In this document: piece by piece, positions 45,226 through 57,013 of the stretch
How positions within the stretch are numbered: position 1 is the first letter of the stretch
Layout of the letters: the number at the start of each line of letters is the position of its first letter
Origin: Lepus europaeus
Taxonomy: Eukaryota; Chordata; Mammalia; Lagomorpha; Leporidae
Direction of reading: 5' to 3'
DNA length: 64,000 nucleotides
Assembly (NCBI RefSeq): GCF_033115175.1
Contig: NC_084837.1
Location: forward strand, 31,016,266-31,080,265
The notes under the pieces: model-generated
What the model was told of the DNA's origin: nothing
The model's database searches: none
What the model saw: only the letters and a program-made list of their open reading frames with translations
Position numbers and translations under genes: made by a program

Positions 45226-45560
45226 TTTTTTTTTTTTTTAACAGAATGACTTTTTAATTTAAAAATGAAGAAAATGCAAGAAACCATTCAAAATGAAAGA
45301 AAAATTGAATAAACTTTTTACCTTTCTTGTTACCACCATCCAGGGAAGACATAGAACTTGTCAAAAGGAAGGAATGAGTCTACCACCCCAGGATTCCCTC
45401 CTGCTACCACGTTCAATCTCAGTCTCACTCTTTTCCTTCCCAATGTAATCAACCACTATGGCAACATTTAAACTAATCATTTCCTTGGATTTCTTTGTAG
45501 TTTTGTCACATAAGTGTAGCTCCAAGATGCTGTAGTTTAGTATTGCCCATTTAAGAAATA
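45226..45560 (-). mobile_element. Old L1 3' region
   Basis: T14 run, then TTGTTACCACCATCCAGGGA, AGACATAGAACTTGTCAAAA, TTTTCCTTCCCAATGTAATC, AACCACTATGGCAACATTTA, TTTTGTCACATAAGTGTAGC, resembling the ACCACCATCCAGGTCAAGAAATAGAAC...AACCACTATCCTGACTTCTAAC region of old L1 3' UTRs on the minus strand. Confidence 0.6.
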
Positions 45561-46070
45561 TCAAAATGTCTTTTAATCCTTTATATATTTTCCTACTCTT
45601 ACTGTATTTGCTTAATTTTTTAATCTCTTGTATTTAGATAATTTGTCTGATTAGATTATTGATATATTAGGACCTAAGACTACCATTTTATTTGTGCTTT
45701 CTATTTATCCCATTTTTTGCTTCTCTGTTATCTTTTTCCTATCTTCTGTGAATTACTTAAACATTTTTTTTTGAATTTTGTTTTATCTACAATATCTTTG
45801 AGGACATCTCTTTGTATAGCTATTTTAATATTTGCTTTAGATATATCTATAAGTTATCCTGGTCTACTGGTGTCATCCTGTTTTCATATCATATAAATGT
45901 AGCATCAAACACACAACTACTAATTGGCTGACCTAACATTTATTCAAGAAGAACAAAACTTTTTTGATGTTGTAGACAAGAAATATAGGGATCATCATCA
46001 AATTTATTATTAATCCTAGTTTCTACAATAGATTTGAATCTTATGCTAATTTTTTTATTATGAAAGTGAA
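45561..46070. other. Unassigned AT-rich sequence
   Basis: T-rich; it may be more of the old L1 but nothing definite. Confidence 0.45.
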
Positions 46071-46073
46071 TGG

Positions 46074-46388
46074 CAGGGCAGATGTTTTGTGCAGCTATTA
46101 AGACAACTTTGGGAAGCACACATCCTATTTTAGAGTTCGTGGGTTCAAGTTCTACCTCCTCTTCTGATCCAGCTTCCTGCTAATGTACACTGTGATAGGT
46201 AGCAGGTGATTGTTACAGTATTTGGGCCCCTGCCACCCACTTGGGAGATCTGGATTGAATTCTAGGCTCCTGGCCTTGGCTTATGCGGGTATTGGGGAAG
46301 TGAACCAGTGGATGGAAAATCTGTTTCTGTCAGTCTCTGTCTCTGTGTCTCTCTGCCTTTCAAATAAGCAAAATAAATAAAAATTTAG
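46074..46388 (+). mobile_element. CSINE, older copy
   Basis: GGCAGGGCAGATGTTTTGTG head, AGTTCGTGGGTTCAAGTTCT (tRNA-like B-box zone), TTTGGGCCCCTGCCACCCAC, tail CTGCCTTTCAAATAAGCAAA. Confidence 0.88.
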
Positions 46389-46504
46389 AATGTGAGTAGT
46401 GAGACTACTTGTTTTTATATGAAAAGTACAGAATTAAATCTTTATATGAAAAAATTAGTAGAATGACAGAATAGCATAAAGTATATTTAAAATTAGATGA
46501 AAGT

Positions 46505-46779
46505 TGGGGCTAGTGCTGTGGCACAGCTGGTTAAAGCCCTGGCCTGAAGCATTGGCATCCCATATGGGTGCTGGTTCAAGACCTGGCTGCTTCACTTCCA
46601 AGCCAGCTCTCTGCTATGGCCTGGGAAAGCAGTAGAAGATGACCCAAATCCTTGGGCCCCTGCAACCATGTGGGAGACCCAGAAGAAGCTCCTGGCTCCT
46701 GGCTCCTGGCTCCTGGCTTCGGATCGGCACAGCTCTGGCTGTTGCAGCCAATTGGGGAGTGAACTATTGGATGGAAGAC

Positions 46780-46811
<32 letters not shown>

Positions 46812-46860
46812 CCTCTCTCTGTGTAACTTTGACTTTCAAATAAATAAATAAATCTTTAAA
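46505..46860 (+). mobile_element. CSINE with 15-bp TSD
   Basis: Head TGGGGCTAGTGCTGTGGCAC, body with a small GGCTCCTGGCTCCTGGCTCC expansion at 46693-46716, CT tract 46780-46806, tail AAATAAATAAATAAATCTTT. AAATTAGATGAAAGT at 46490-46504 and 46861-46875 is a perfect target-site duplication. Confidence 0.97.
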
Positions 46861-46875
46861 AAATTAGATGAAAGT

Positions 46876-48974
46876 AGATATTTTAAAAAAGTAAGTCATA
46901 TTTTTGAAAAGGGAAAACAATGCTAAGGCATGAAAAGCAAGATAGTTTTATAACCTTCTTAAAATCTAATAAAGTAAGATATTGAAAACTGAAATAATTG
47001 CTTCTTTATCATTCAGAAAATCCAGGCTTATTTTTAAGTCCTGTTTCCATATAGTTTTTCGAATAATACAAAACCAAGGTGAACAAGACTTCTTGAACAG
47101 AAGCAATAGAAAGGTCTGTGAGTGACTAGTATTTTCGTATTCACTTGGTTTTAAAGTTTGGTGCCATCCTTTGCTACTGATTTATTGGAGTGTTTCAAAT
47201 TTTATCAATCCATGTTTAAATTGTATCTTACATATTCTTATACAGTTAAGTTAATGATTTTTATATAATTAAAATTTTGAGTATTTTAGCTTAAATTATA
47301 CTGTGACAAAAATGATTTTAAAAAAATCAGAGTGAAAATGAATCAGAAACACTACATAGTATCTAACAAATTAAAAATCAGTTCAGTTCAACTGTGTGTG
47401 GAAGGAAACAAAAAATGGACATCTGATTATCACTGGACATGGAATAGCGCCTAAAATCTGTTTCCTAATCCCACATACCAGAATAGATTTTGGCTCTCTC
47501 CTGAGTCTTCTGACTTGTAATTGTCTTTCTGCCTGAGGACACTCTGACTTGGAAATGCAGCATATTTAAAGTTGACTGGTTCTGTCAAGTGTCTGTTAAG
47601 GGTGCTCCTGTTGAATCCTAAATTCTTTGTGTTCAGTGTAGTCTGGATTTTTTCTTACACTTGTTTTCCTTTTTTGTACACAGTATTGACTCTTAGGCCT
47701 CTGGTAGAGTGTCGATTTTTCTCTCTGGGACAGAAACTATATTTTCTTATTGAGTATTCTGTAGTTGCTCAACTTCTGTTTGAAGTTGAAATTGAGAATA
47801 TAATTGTATATGTCCTTCGATTTTGACTTAAAGTGTCTTATCACCTGTATAACTATTACATGTATAAGTCATGGACCAACATTAGAAACAGGTCTGATTG
47901 TTAGGGAACCAGGAGGGGTATGGAGCATGAATGATCATCCAGGTTTTTTTTTTTTTTTCTTTCTTCCTTATGATTAATTCTGTGTTGCTCTCAGAAATAT
48001 ATTCATGGACATTTATTCTTGATTATTCTTAGAGAAGTCTCATTTTTATATGTTAATTGCTTGTTTCCAAAGTTAAGTTCATTTATTTTTCTCATTTTAA
48101 GACCTTCAAATAGATTTTTTTTTCTTACTTGAAACATCTTTCAGCAAAGATAAATGAGCCAAAAAGATGAGCGCTCACTGATGTTCCTTCTTTTCTTGCT
48201 GGCTTGATGAAAGCTCTTTCTTTCTCTTGGAATAGAATGTTCAAGATCTAGTCTGGCAGGAAGTCAGTCTCTACAATGTGTTCTCTGCTGGAAGCATTGA
48301 TCTTCATTCTTTCTCTCTTTTCATTCTTCCTCCTGCATAGCAGTCAGGGACAGGGAAGGTAATTCCTGATTGTGGCTGACAAACCTCCCTATGTAAAATA
48401 TTTTCTTTTTCCACCTGAGCTCTACATCATCAGAGGTATGCAGCTGAGAAGCTATCTCTGGTAAAACCTTTGTAGTTCTCCTCCACTTATTTACAGTTCA
48501 CATTATTTGGACTCTAACCTCACTGTGCTGGTGGGGAAGTTTTTATACTTAGAAATTGAAGATACTGCAAAAAGGGAAACAGATCTTACATGTTGGTAAA
48601 AATTTTTAAAAGGTCTAAAAAGAAATGGGAGATACTAGAAACAAGGTTTATATGACATATTGCCTACTCTATACTTTGTATTGTTTCAAGACATATCAGA
48701 TGGCTGCAGAAGCCCTGGATGCATTAGGAAAAATTTTAAATTAAAATAAGGTTTCAAAATAGAATAGTTGATGTCATTCTGGTAGACATATTTTAAAAAT
48801 TGACCCATAACTCCATTACCAACGTAAAGACAAAAGGACTGTAAAGTTTAACTGACTGAATCAGGGATGCCATTACTCAGCTGAATATTTAGTGGTTGTG
48901 AACAATGTATCAGCTAGACAGATGAATTATACATTGATAGTTAGAAATGTGCTCAAAACAATTGGTTATCAAAA
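46876..48974. other. Unassigned sequence
   Basis: About 2.1 kb with no repeat that I can name and no coding signal. Mixed composition in 47450-47700 and 48170-48540. The frame at 47572-47826 has no family motif. Confidence 0.5.
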
Positions 48975-48982
48975 ATTATTTT

Positions 48983-49304
48983 GGGGCCATTTTTGTGGCA
49001 TAGTATGTTGAACTTACCTGCGATGCTGGCATCTCTTATGGGTGCCATTTCAATTCCTGACTGCTCCATGTCCCATCCAGCTCCCTGCCAATGTGGCTGG
49101 GAAAGCAATGAAGATAGTCCATATTCTTGGGACCCTGCATCCATGTGGGAGACCTTGATGAAGCACCTGTCTCCTGGCTTTGGCCTGGCTCAGCTCTGAA
49201 CTATTTGGAAAGTGAACCAATGGATGGAAGATCTCTCTCTCTTACTCTTTTTCTCTGTCTCTCCAACTCTGCTTTTCAAAGAAATAAATCTTTAAGGAAA
49301 AGAG
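48983..49304 (+). mobile_element. CSINE with TSD
   Basis: GGGGCCATTTTTGTGGCATA head, CATCCATGTGGGAGACCTTG, tail CAAAGAAATAAATCTTTAAG. ATTATTTT at 48975-48982 and 49305-49312 is the target-site duplication. Confidence 0.93.
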
Positions 49305-49548
49305 ATTATTTTATACATTAATTTTACAAATAAAATAAAATTTCAGTAAGGATTGTCAGTAGAGTAGAAAAGACCAAATTGTTAAAACACTTGAAAATAT
49401 ATGACTCTCTAATTTCTAAGCAACACTGAAAACTACTTTGACATTGTATGTACTTAAATAAAACTCAGTTTCTTCATATTATTTACATGTAATGCTAGTC
49501 TTATATTTGAGAGGCAAAATCTATGCTCTGTAAAAAATATACAATTGA

Positions 49549-49789
49549 GGGCCAGTGCTGTGTTGCAGTAGGTTAATCCTCCTCCTGCAGTGCCAGCATC
49601 CCATATGGGTGCCAGTTCGAGTCCTGGCTGCTCCACTTCAGATCCAGCTCTGTACTATGGCCTGGGAAAGCAATGGAAGACAGCCCAAGTCCTTGGGTCC
49701 CTGCACCCATGTGGAAGACCTAGATGAAGCTCCTGGCTCTTGGCTTTGGATAGGTCAAGCTATGGCCACATCTGGGGAGTGAACTAGAG
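49549..49789 (+). mobile_element. CSINE, tail-less half of an inverted pair
   Basis: Head GGGCCAGTGCTGTGTTGCAG, body through CATCTGGGGAGTGAACTAGA, then it stops at about 49790 before the CT segment and A-tail and runs straight into the opposite-strand copy. Confidence 0.95.
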
Positions 49790-50080
49790 ATGGAGTTACT
49801 GACAGAAGGAGAGAGACCGAAAGGGCTTCCGTCTGCTGTTTCACTCCCCAGTTGGCCTGAACAGGCGGAGCTGCGCCGATGCAAAGCAGGAGCCAGGAGC
49901 TTCTTCCGGTCTCCCACACAGGTGCAGGGGCCCAAGGACTTGGGCCATCTTCTACTGTTTTCCCAGGCCATAGCAGTGAGCTGGATTGGAAGAAGAGAAG
50001 CTGGAACTAGAACCAGCGCCCATATGGGATGCCGGCACCTCAGGTGGAGGATTAACCTACTGTGCCACAGCGCCAGCCCA
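49790..50080 (-). mobile_element. CSINE, second half of the inverted pair
   Basis: Starts inside the complement of the tail-proximal region (GGAGTTACTGACAGAAGGAG, no T-run), full body, and head complement CACAGCGCCAGCCC at about 50080. With the previous copy it forms an inverted repeat of about 230 bp per arm. Confidence 0.95.
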
Positions 50081-50349
50081 AGAGCTATACTTTCATTATA
50101 TCTGTAAATAGCCTTATTCTAAATAAGATCACATTTAGAGTTTCCATGTGGAAACTCAACCCACCAAGGTCTCTTTAGTAAATTCTCTTCATTTAATCCT
50201 GTTGTTTTCCTAATAGATGCACTGGTCTTAATATATCAAAATCTGAAAGGTTGCATGATTATCATGAGCAAACCTGATGAAATAAGATATGCAAAATGAA
50301 TGTCATGGCTATATGCATACTGCAATAGAAAATGAAAAATATATTGTCT
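50081..50349. other. Unassigned sequence
   Basis: Nothing recognised. Confidence 0.5.
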
Positions 50350-50359
50350 AAAAGGAACA

Positions 50360-50646
50360 CCAGGGACCGGCGCTGTGGCTCACTTAGTTAATCCTCCCCG
50401 CCTGCAGTGCTGACATCCCATATGGGCGCTGGGTTCTAGTCCTGGTTGCTCCTCTTCCAGATAAGCTCCCTGCTGAGGCCCAGGAGGGCAGTGGAAGATG
50501 TCCCAAGTGCTTGGGCCCGTGCACCAACATGGCTTCGGATCGCGCAGCACCAGCTGTTCTGGCCATTTGGGGAGTGAACCAACGGTAGGAGGACCTTCCT
50601 CTCTGTCTCTTGTGTGTAACTCTACCTATCAAATAAATAAATAAAA
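50360..50646 (+). mobile_element. CSINE with TSD
   Basis: Head GGGACCGGCGCTGTGGCTCA, body with a deletion after the GGGCCCG block, tail CAAATAAATAAATAAAAA. AAAAGGAACA (50350-50359) and AAAAGGAATA (50647-50656) form a 9/10 target-site duplication. Confidence 0.94.
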
Positions 50647-50656
50647 AAAAGGAATA

Positions 50657-52490
50657 GCAGAGAAACTATATATCTACTTCCTTAAAAGAACACCTTTCTT
50701 TAGAGTTCCTTTAACACTGTACTTTTCTAGAAATAAGACTTCTCTGCTTGATTTGAAGTCCAGTTTCCCCTTCCAGAGATAGTTTAATTAAAAATATATC
50801 TAATAAAATAGTGGGGTTTTATTATCTAATGTGATGCATGGACTTTTGGAATACAGATATAACCCTCAAATTCTTGAGTCTAATATATTTAAGCAGTAGC
50901 TCCTCCTATATCATGATCTTAGCTGCTCAAAAATACTCAATTGAATTGCACAGTGTATCAGCAGAAAAAAATCAAGGAAAGTCAAGACCCTAATTATAAA
51001 GACATTTTTCCCTATCATGGCAGAAAATACCCAAAGAATGAAAAATAGCCAGGAATAAGAACATAGAGTAAAGCTACAAACTGAACAGCCTAGGTCATGG
51101 GAAATTGAGTCTAAAAGCTTTAGGTAGAAAATACAGAGAAGAAAAATTATGTGAGAAACTCAGAAGAGACAGTAAAATTAGAGGATCTTAAGAATGTGGA
51201 CCCAGGTGGAGTTAAGACTATTCTTCCAATCACAAAGTATTTTCATCAGTTTGTAATAAATATTTCCCTTTGGAGCTTATTAGCTTTATAGGAAGAAGTA
51301 TAAGGTCTTATTCCAGATTTTTCAGTCATTGTTGACAAACCCTTTAATATTCCTTTAACCTTGCGAGCTAAAGAAGCACTCTGGGTTTTGTTAAGAACAG
51401 ATATCAAGTATATCCTTCTCATTTACATAAGTCAATTCTGGTAAACCAGAGAAAAGTAAAATTAATTAAGACCCACCATTTTTCAGGATGTATTTTAGTA
51501 CACTATCTTATAAAAATGTAAATGTTGACACACTAGAATCTTTAGGTGAGAGAAAGTAATCTCTTTCTTTGTTTCCTCATTGTTCTTTGAAAAACATTTG
51601 AAAGTGACATTTTCCTTATTTTTCAAAAATGCAAATCTTTTCATATTTCTAAATGTTTTATTTACATTTATCAATCGAGTAAGATTAAGGGGTTTGTTTT
51701 CTTTCATAGTGAAATGAAAAATTGTGAAATGGTATATCTGTATATGTTTTCATTAAAATAAAATAAAATGAAAATCATTTTGAGATAAAAATGTCTTGAT
51801 GAGTAACAGATAAACATGATAAACATGGCATGAAGTAAATTATTTACTAAATAGTTTACAGCTGTGATTTGTTTAATACATTGTGGTTGAGGCATACTTC
51901 CTATTCACACTAATGGCTGAACATGAACCATTCTTGTTGGTGAAATTTTATTCACATTGTAAAAGAATAGTGTAGTTTATGATAGATTTAACTACAACCA
52001 TCAACTATATCTGCCATCCTGTTGCTTTCAGATTATAGATTGAACATATGTTTTTAAAATCTTAATATGTCATATAACCAGAAGGTTTTATGCTAATATA
52101 TGACTATGATCAAATGATTACAGCTCAGGAAAAACATTAAAGTTTCATGAGAGTCCTATAAAATTCAACAGTTTGATGGAATACTGAACAGAGTAATCAT
52201 TATGTTTTATGGAATTTTATTTTGAGATATGCTAGAAAGTCTTCAGTGGTTATTAGGTGGAGTGACTCAGATCGTTAGGCTACCATTTAGAATACACAAG
52301 CAAGGATGTCACTTGGGTATGGAGTTATGAAAATTAAAAAAAAATCCTCAAAATCTTACCATACCATCAAAAAGTCATGCAAGCATTACAGAGATAATGC
52401 CTTAATCATATGATGACAGGCTTTTATTAGAGCCTAGTAAACTCCCTATCCTCTTTTTCTCCAGGAGGTCTGTGAACTTTTCTAGAAAAA
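50657..52490. other. Unassigned AT-rich sequence
   Basis: About 1.8 kb with no repeat or gene that I can name. Confidence 0.5.
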
Positions 52491-52496
52491 AAAAAA

Positions 52497-52695
52497 GTGC
52501 TTTTTTTTAAAAAAAAAATCTATAAATGGCCAAATGTGGCCAACTGATATTTTTAGTTTTTCAGGTCATGTAGTCTTTGTCTCAACTTCTCAAGAACTCC
52601 ATTGTAGTGAGAGAGCAGCATAGATAATATATAAGCAACTGGATGTGTCTGTGTTTCAATAAAGCTTTGTTTTTGAAAGCAAGTGACAGGCTTGA
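52497..52695. mobile_element. hAT-like ancient DNA transposon fragment
   Basis: ATGGCCAAATGTGGCCAACT, then TTTTTCAGGTCATGTAGTCTTTGTCTCAACTTCTCAAGAACTCCATTGTAGTGAGAGAGCAGCATAGA (in pieces), and GTGTTTCAATAAAGCTTTGT match a widespread mammalian element whose opposite strand reads AATAAAGTTTTATTGGAACACAGCC...GTCTATGGCTGC...TACAACGGCAGAGTTGAGTAG. I assign it to the hAT/MER1 group; the family name is uncertain. Confidence 0.7.
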
Positions 52696-52699
52696 TGTA

Positions 52700-53765
52700 A
52701 CTAGGAACTGCTAACCCTGCTTCTGATCCCTTTTTGTTGACTGGGTCTTTTTTGATGATGACAATCAGGGAGAATCCCAGGCATCAGGTTCTTCTAGTTT
52801 GCTTCAAATTTTAGCTGATACCCAAAACCACCAGAACAGGAGAATAAGCTCTGTGAGCCCTGGAATTTCCAATTATGTTGTTATTGGCCACAAGAGACAG
52901 TTTATTTACTCTAACTGATGAGATCACCGAGTGAATGCAAATCTGTATTATTTAAGAAATTCCCAGCATGAAGTGAAGACTATTTAAATCATAAACAAAT
53001 CCCAAAATCATTTGTAACCCTCAAACCATCCTCTCTGATCTTACTGATCTCTTAAATACTTTCAAATTTCTTTCCAGACATTTTCTGAAGGTTTCTTTCA
53101 TTTGCATGGTGATTTTATAATTATAACTTGGATGAGGAATTGTCTCTTATCTGACTACAACTCTGAAGAGTTCATGCTTATGTTAATCTTTGTAGAGATC
53201 TTCACTCCATTGATTCAGCTATTATCTTGTCTGCAAATGAAAGTAACTGAATCTTCTTCTTCCTCTTCATTGTGTTGACAGCCATTTAAATTCTTTTTTC
53301 TTTTTTTATTGACCATGGCATTTAAAATGCTTTTTCTTTGCCTGTAATATCATGTGAATAACATAACTTCTGCTGTATATTTTACTTAATAATTTTAATT
53401 CCTATTTTATAAGATTCTACCACTCATACCTGATCTTATAACATGCAGCATTCTTACATTTCTGTCTTGGGTATCTGCTGGAATGCTGACTTCCAGGAAG
53501 CAGTTGTTCTCTGGCAGTATCAAAGGCCTTGCCTCCAACCAGTATCTAAGGCATGTGGAGAGGCAGAACAACTTCCTGATCAGGAATTTGCTGGTTTGTT
53601 GTGAGTATTGTCCACTTAGTTGGGGGTAAGCAGTGGGAACCTACTTTTTAGGTACATCTAGGCTTCTTTGGCAGGCTATAATTTTCATTCCTATATCTGC
53701 CCTGGATTGACATGTGTAATACAGACCATGTAAGTAGATAAAAATTTAAAAGTCAAAGATTTTTT
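52700..53765. other. Unassigned sequence, candidate regulatory block
   Basis: No repeat recognised. 52870-53010 contains TTATTGGCC, GTTTATTTAC (forkhead-like) and ATGCAAAT (octamer, 52935-52942) close together in non-simple sequence, which would fit a conserved non-coding element. Conservation cannot be tested here. Confidence 0.4.
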
Positions 53766-53767
53766 TC

Positions 53768-54002
53768 AGATTATTTATTCAACAAATATTAATCAGTAAG
53801 TTGACCATGTACTTTATTGTATCAGTCACCAGTTTTCTTTTTTTGAAGAGGAAAGAAGTAGAAAAAGGATGGTCATTGTGTTTTATGAGTGATGTCTGTT
53901 CTAGACATCAAAGATACAGCAATGACCAAAAAAGCCAGTCTCTGTCCTCAGAGGACTTTCATTTGCAATAGGGAGAGACAGATAATAAGCAATAAATAAG
54001 CA
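53768..54002 (-). mobile_element. L2 3' end
   Basis: TTATTTATTCAACAAATATT, then CTGTTCTAGACATCAAAGAT, ACAGCAATGACCAAAAAAGC, CAGTCTCTGTCCTCAGAGGA, GAGAGACAGATAATAAGCAA and TAAATAAG match the L2 pattern on the minus strand (TTCATTCAACAAATATTTATTGAG...CTGTTCTAGGCACTGGGGATACAGCAGTGAACAAAACAG...GGGAGACAGACAATAAACAAATAA). Confidence 0.8.
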
Positions 54003-54026
54003 AGTTGGCCTTTAAAAATTAATTTT

Positions 54027-54362
54027 GGGGCTGGAATGGTGGTGCAGTGGGTTAAGCCACCTCCTGCTAGCCAGCATGCCATATGGGCACCAATTCCAGT
54101 CCTGGCTGCTACACTTCTGATCCATCTCCATGCTAACGCATCTGGGAAAGCAGCAGAAGATGGAACAAGTCCTTGGCCTCCTGTACCCACGTGGGAAACC
54201 CAGACAGAGTTGCTGGCTCTTGGGTTCAGCCTGGCACAGCCCTGGCCATTGAGGCCATTTAAGGGAGTCAAACAGTGGATGGAAGATCTCTCTCTCTCTC
54301 TCTCTCTGTCTTTCCTTCTCTCTTTCTGGAACTCTGCCTTTCAGACAAATAAATAGTTCTTT
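54027..54362 (+). mobile_element. CSINE with 13-bp TSD
   Basis: Head GGGGCTGGAATGGTGGTGCA, body, CT tract 54287-54309, tail CAGACAAATAAATAGTTCTT. AAAAATTAATTTT at 54014-54026 and 54363-54375 is a perfect target-site duplication. Confidence 0.96.
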
Positions 54363-54574
54363 AAAAATTAATTTTTTTCCTTTTTTACTTGTTGAACTCT
54401 TAAGACTTTGATATAATACAAATATGTTATCTCAAAAGGAAAAAGTAATTTTCCCATTTATGCAAATTAAATAAATGATTATAGGAAGAAACCCTAGCTT
54501 TATGGTTAACTGCCAGTGACTAAAAATCTAAAATCAGATCTCCTAAATTTATAGTCAGTTGGGATGCTAAAAAG

Positions 54575-54675
54575 GAGGCTAAATGAGTGAACACATGGAT
54601 AGAATATACAACAGTGCCTCACACATTGACCTGACATACAGTAAGAGCCAAATAAGCAGTTTGTTTTATTATTCA
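54575..54675 (+). mobile_element. MIR 3' part
   Basis: TAAATGAGTGAACACATGGA, TACAACAGTGCCTCACACAT and CATACAGTAAGAGCCAAATA match the MIR end (TAAATGAGTTAATACATGTA...GAACAGTGCCTGGCACATAGTAAGCGCTCAATAA). Confidence 0.6.
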
Positions 54676-54679
54676 CGTG

Positions 54680-56342
54680 AGGTCTATATTGATGAATCCT
54701 CTGGAAATCTGGAAATATGATTGTCTTCACTGTTCGATTGCAAGACCAACACATCAGAATAGAGTACAAATTACAAATAATATGAGAAACAAAGGTCAGT
54801 TTGTTTCTAGGGAAAAAGGGAGTGTATTTTAATGTTTGAATCAATTAGTGTAACTAAAATTTACTATGTCAGTGAGAAGTGTGCTTTGTTAACCACAAAG
54901 TTATACAGAAAGGAGAGCCACAGGGCAGATGTCAGTATTGAATATAAAAGCATTCCCCAGGAAGAAAGGAATCTTTGTTGGTTCACTTCTCTGTTTTCTT
55001 CTCTCTTTTGGTAGAGGTTTCTAGGACAGGTCCCCTAGAGACTTGTGCCCAAAGGGATTTTTTTTCCTTTTTTTTTGTTGAGTACCTGATAATCCTCTAA
55101 GATTGCTCAAGCTTGTGATGAGATCTTGACTAATTTTCTTTTCATAGAGCAGTTGGGATATATTCTCCTTTGCAATGCTTAAAATCTAAATTGGATTTCA
55201 GTTTGACAATGTTCTTTAAAGGAGTTGCTGTCTTGTTTTTGGTAGAGAATTTGGCTTTATGACCAAATTTGGAACATAATTGTCAAACATATGAAATTTC
55301 TATTTTTATAAGCCAAAATGGCCCAATATTGAAAATATAATATGATTTAATTGGAAACTTGAACAGCCAAGCTTTAGTATCCATTTCTGTTCAATGTAAT
55401 TCAGCTGCCTGTCTGCTTGGCTGACCACTGAGAGGACTTTAGCCAGCCAGCAACTATGAAGAGCCTTGGCTGTCTCTTCAGGACTGTTGAAGGCAAGGGG
55501 ACACATGCTGCCCTCACAGCCTCTTGCTTGCTGGTTGACAGTGGTTAATGCAAGTGCTGTTACTACCCTTGCCAAACACAAGTTGACTCAACCTCCTCTA
55601 GGACTGGTGGACCATGGTGATGAACTACCCTCCAGGCTCAGCTGTTTGTTTGTTTTGTTTTTAATTGCCTTTCAGTAGTAATGACAAGCTGTAACACTCA
55701 CCTCTCCTCTTCAGCTAGGCAACCTTTTCTTTCTACTGGGTCATGGGAGGTTGCATTAAAGCTCTAAGTTTTTCTCATTTTATAAGTCAACACCTTATAT
55801 GAAATTACTTCCTTTTAGGGGACTGGAAACCCCTGGGGCTGTTTCTGTCAGTCACACTATAACCAAGCCTTTGAGCTAAGTCATTTCTGGCATGAATGTA
55901 AAGGAAAGGAGCTATAGTTGAATATTCTGGAATATAGTTGAATATATTGTGAAGACCATTACCATGGTTAGCTGCTGATATCAAGCTGTTGTTCCCTGAT
56001 ACCATTAACAATTGGTTTACCTAATTTCTTTTTCAGATTCCAGGCTCACTCTAAATATTTAGTGAGTTTTCCTGCTTATTTGTAGGAAATTTCTAATTTA
56101 GAAATTTTAGCATATTATGTATTTTTGAAAAAAACATTTTAAATGATTATACTATACACAAGTCACATAGACACTCTAAAATTAGTCGGCCAATACCTCT
56201 TTGCTGATTTCTAATTAGACTGAATTTTCTTCAAATGCTTTTGGCAATCTTGATTTTTATTTTAAAAGTGTTCATGTTCTTTGCTTTATTTTATATTGGC
56301 ATATTTTTCTTTTAAATTATAAAATGCTAGTATTGATATCTT
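54680..56342. other. Unassigned sequence with a GC-richer stretch
   Basis: 55380-55660 is clearly less AT-rich than its surroundings (CACATGCTGCCCTCACAGCC, CAACCTCCTCTAGGACTGGT). It has overlapping short frames on both strands (55306-55581 minus, 55466-55678 plus) but no family motif or splice context that I can support. It may be a diverged LTR or a regulatory block. Confidence 0.4.
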
Positions 56343-56358
56343 AGTATACACTAATTTT

Positions 56359-56690
56359 TAAAAAAGATTTATTTATTAATTTGAAAGTCAGAGTTACACA
56401 GAAAGAGAAGGACAGACGGAGAAAGAGAGAGGTCTTCCATCTGCTGGTCCACTCCCCAGCTGGCCACAACAACCGGAGTTGTGCTCATCCGAAGCCAGGA
56501 GCCAAGAGCTTCTTCCAGGTCTCCCACATGGTTTCAGGTGCCCAAGGACTTGGGCCATGTTCTACTGCTTTCCCAGGCCATAGCAGAGAGCTGGATTGGA
56601 AGTGGAGCAGCCGGGACTTGAACTGGTGCTCATATGGGATGCCAGCACTGCAGGTGGCTGCTTTACCCACTACGCCATAGCGCCGGCCTC
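56359..56690 (-). mobile_element. CSINE with 16-bp TSD
   Basis: AAAAAAGATTTATTTATTAA, GA segment, body, head complement GCCATAGCGCCGGCC at 56690. AGTATACACTAATTTT (56343-56358) and AGTATATACTAATTTT (56691-56706) form a 15/16 target-site duplication. Confidence 0.96.
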
Positions 56691-56706
56691 AGTATATACT
56701 AATTTT

Positions 56707-57010
56707 AATTCTTCACATTTTCCTTTGATCTTTTATGATGTGCAATTTTTGTATAGTCATATCTGTTAATATTATACTTTGTGATTTACTTGTGTCCTGC
56801 AAAACATCACTTCACACAAGGACATAGTCTTCTACATTTTATTCTATTGATCTTATGCAAGTAATTTTACTTATTTATTTGGTTAGTTTATATTAATGGG
56901 AATCTAAATCTCTCTCCTCATCTCCCTCCTCTCTATAAGGTCAACCTGCGACCCTTGTAGTGTCTATTAAATATTTAATATTGATGTTTTACATGAATGT
57001 TTCTTAAAAT
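56707..57010. other. Unassigned AT-rich sequence
   Basis: Nothing recognised. Confidence 0.5.
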
Positions 57011-57013
57011 GTG

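Noticed and set aside
54506..54844. 112-codon minus frame with several Cys and His
   Set aside because: No zinc-finger spacing, no recognised family, overlaps a MIR; typical of chance frames in this composition.
55306..55678. Overlapping frames on both strands as an exon
   Set aside because: No family motif, no convincing splice sites or partner exons; reported only as an unassigned GC-richer island.
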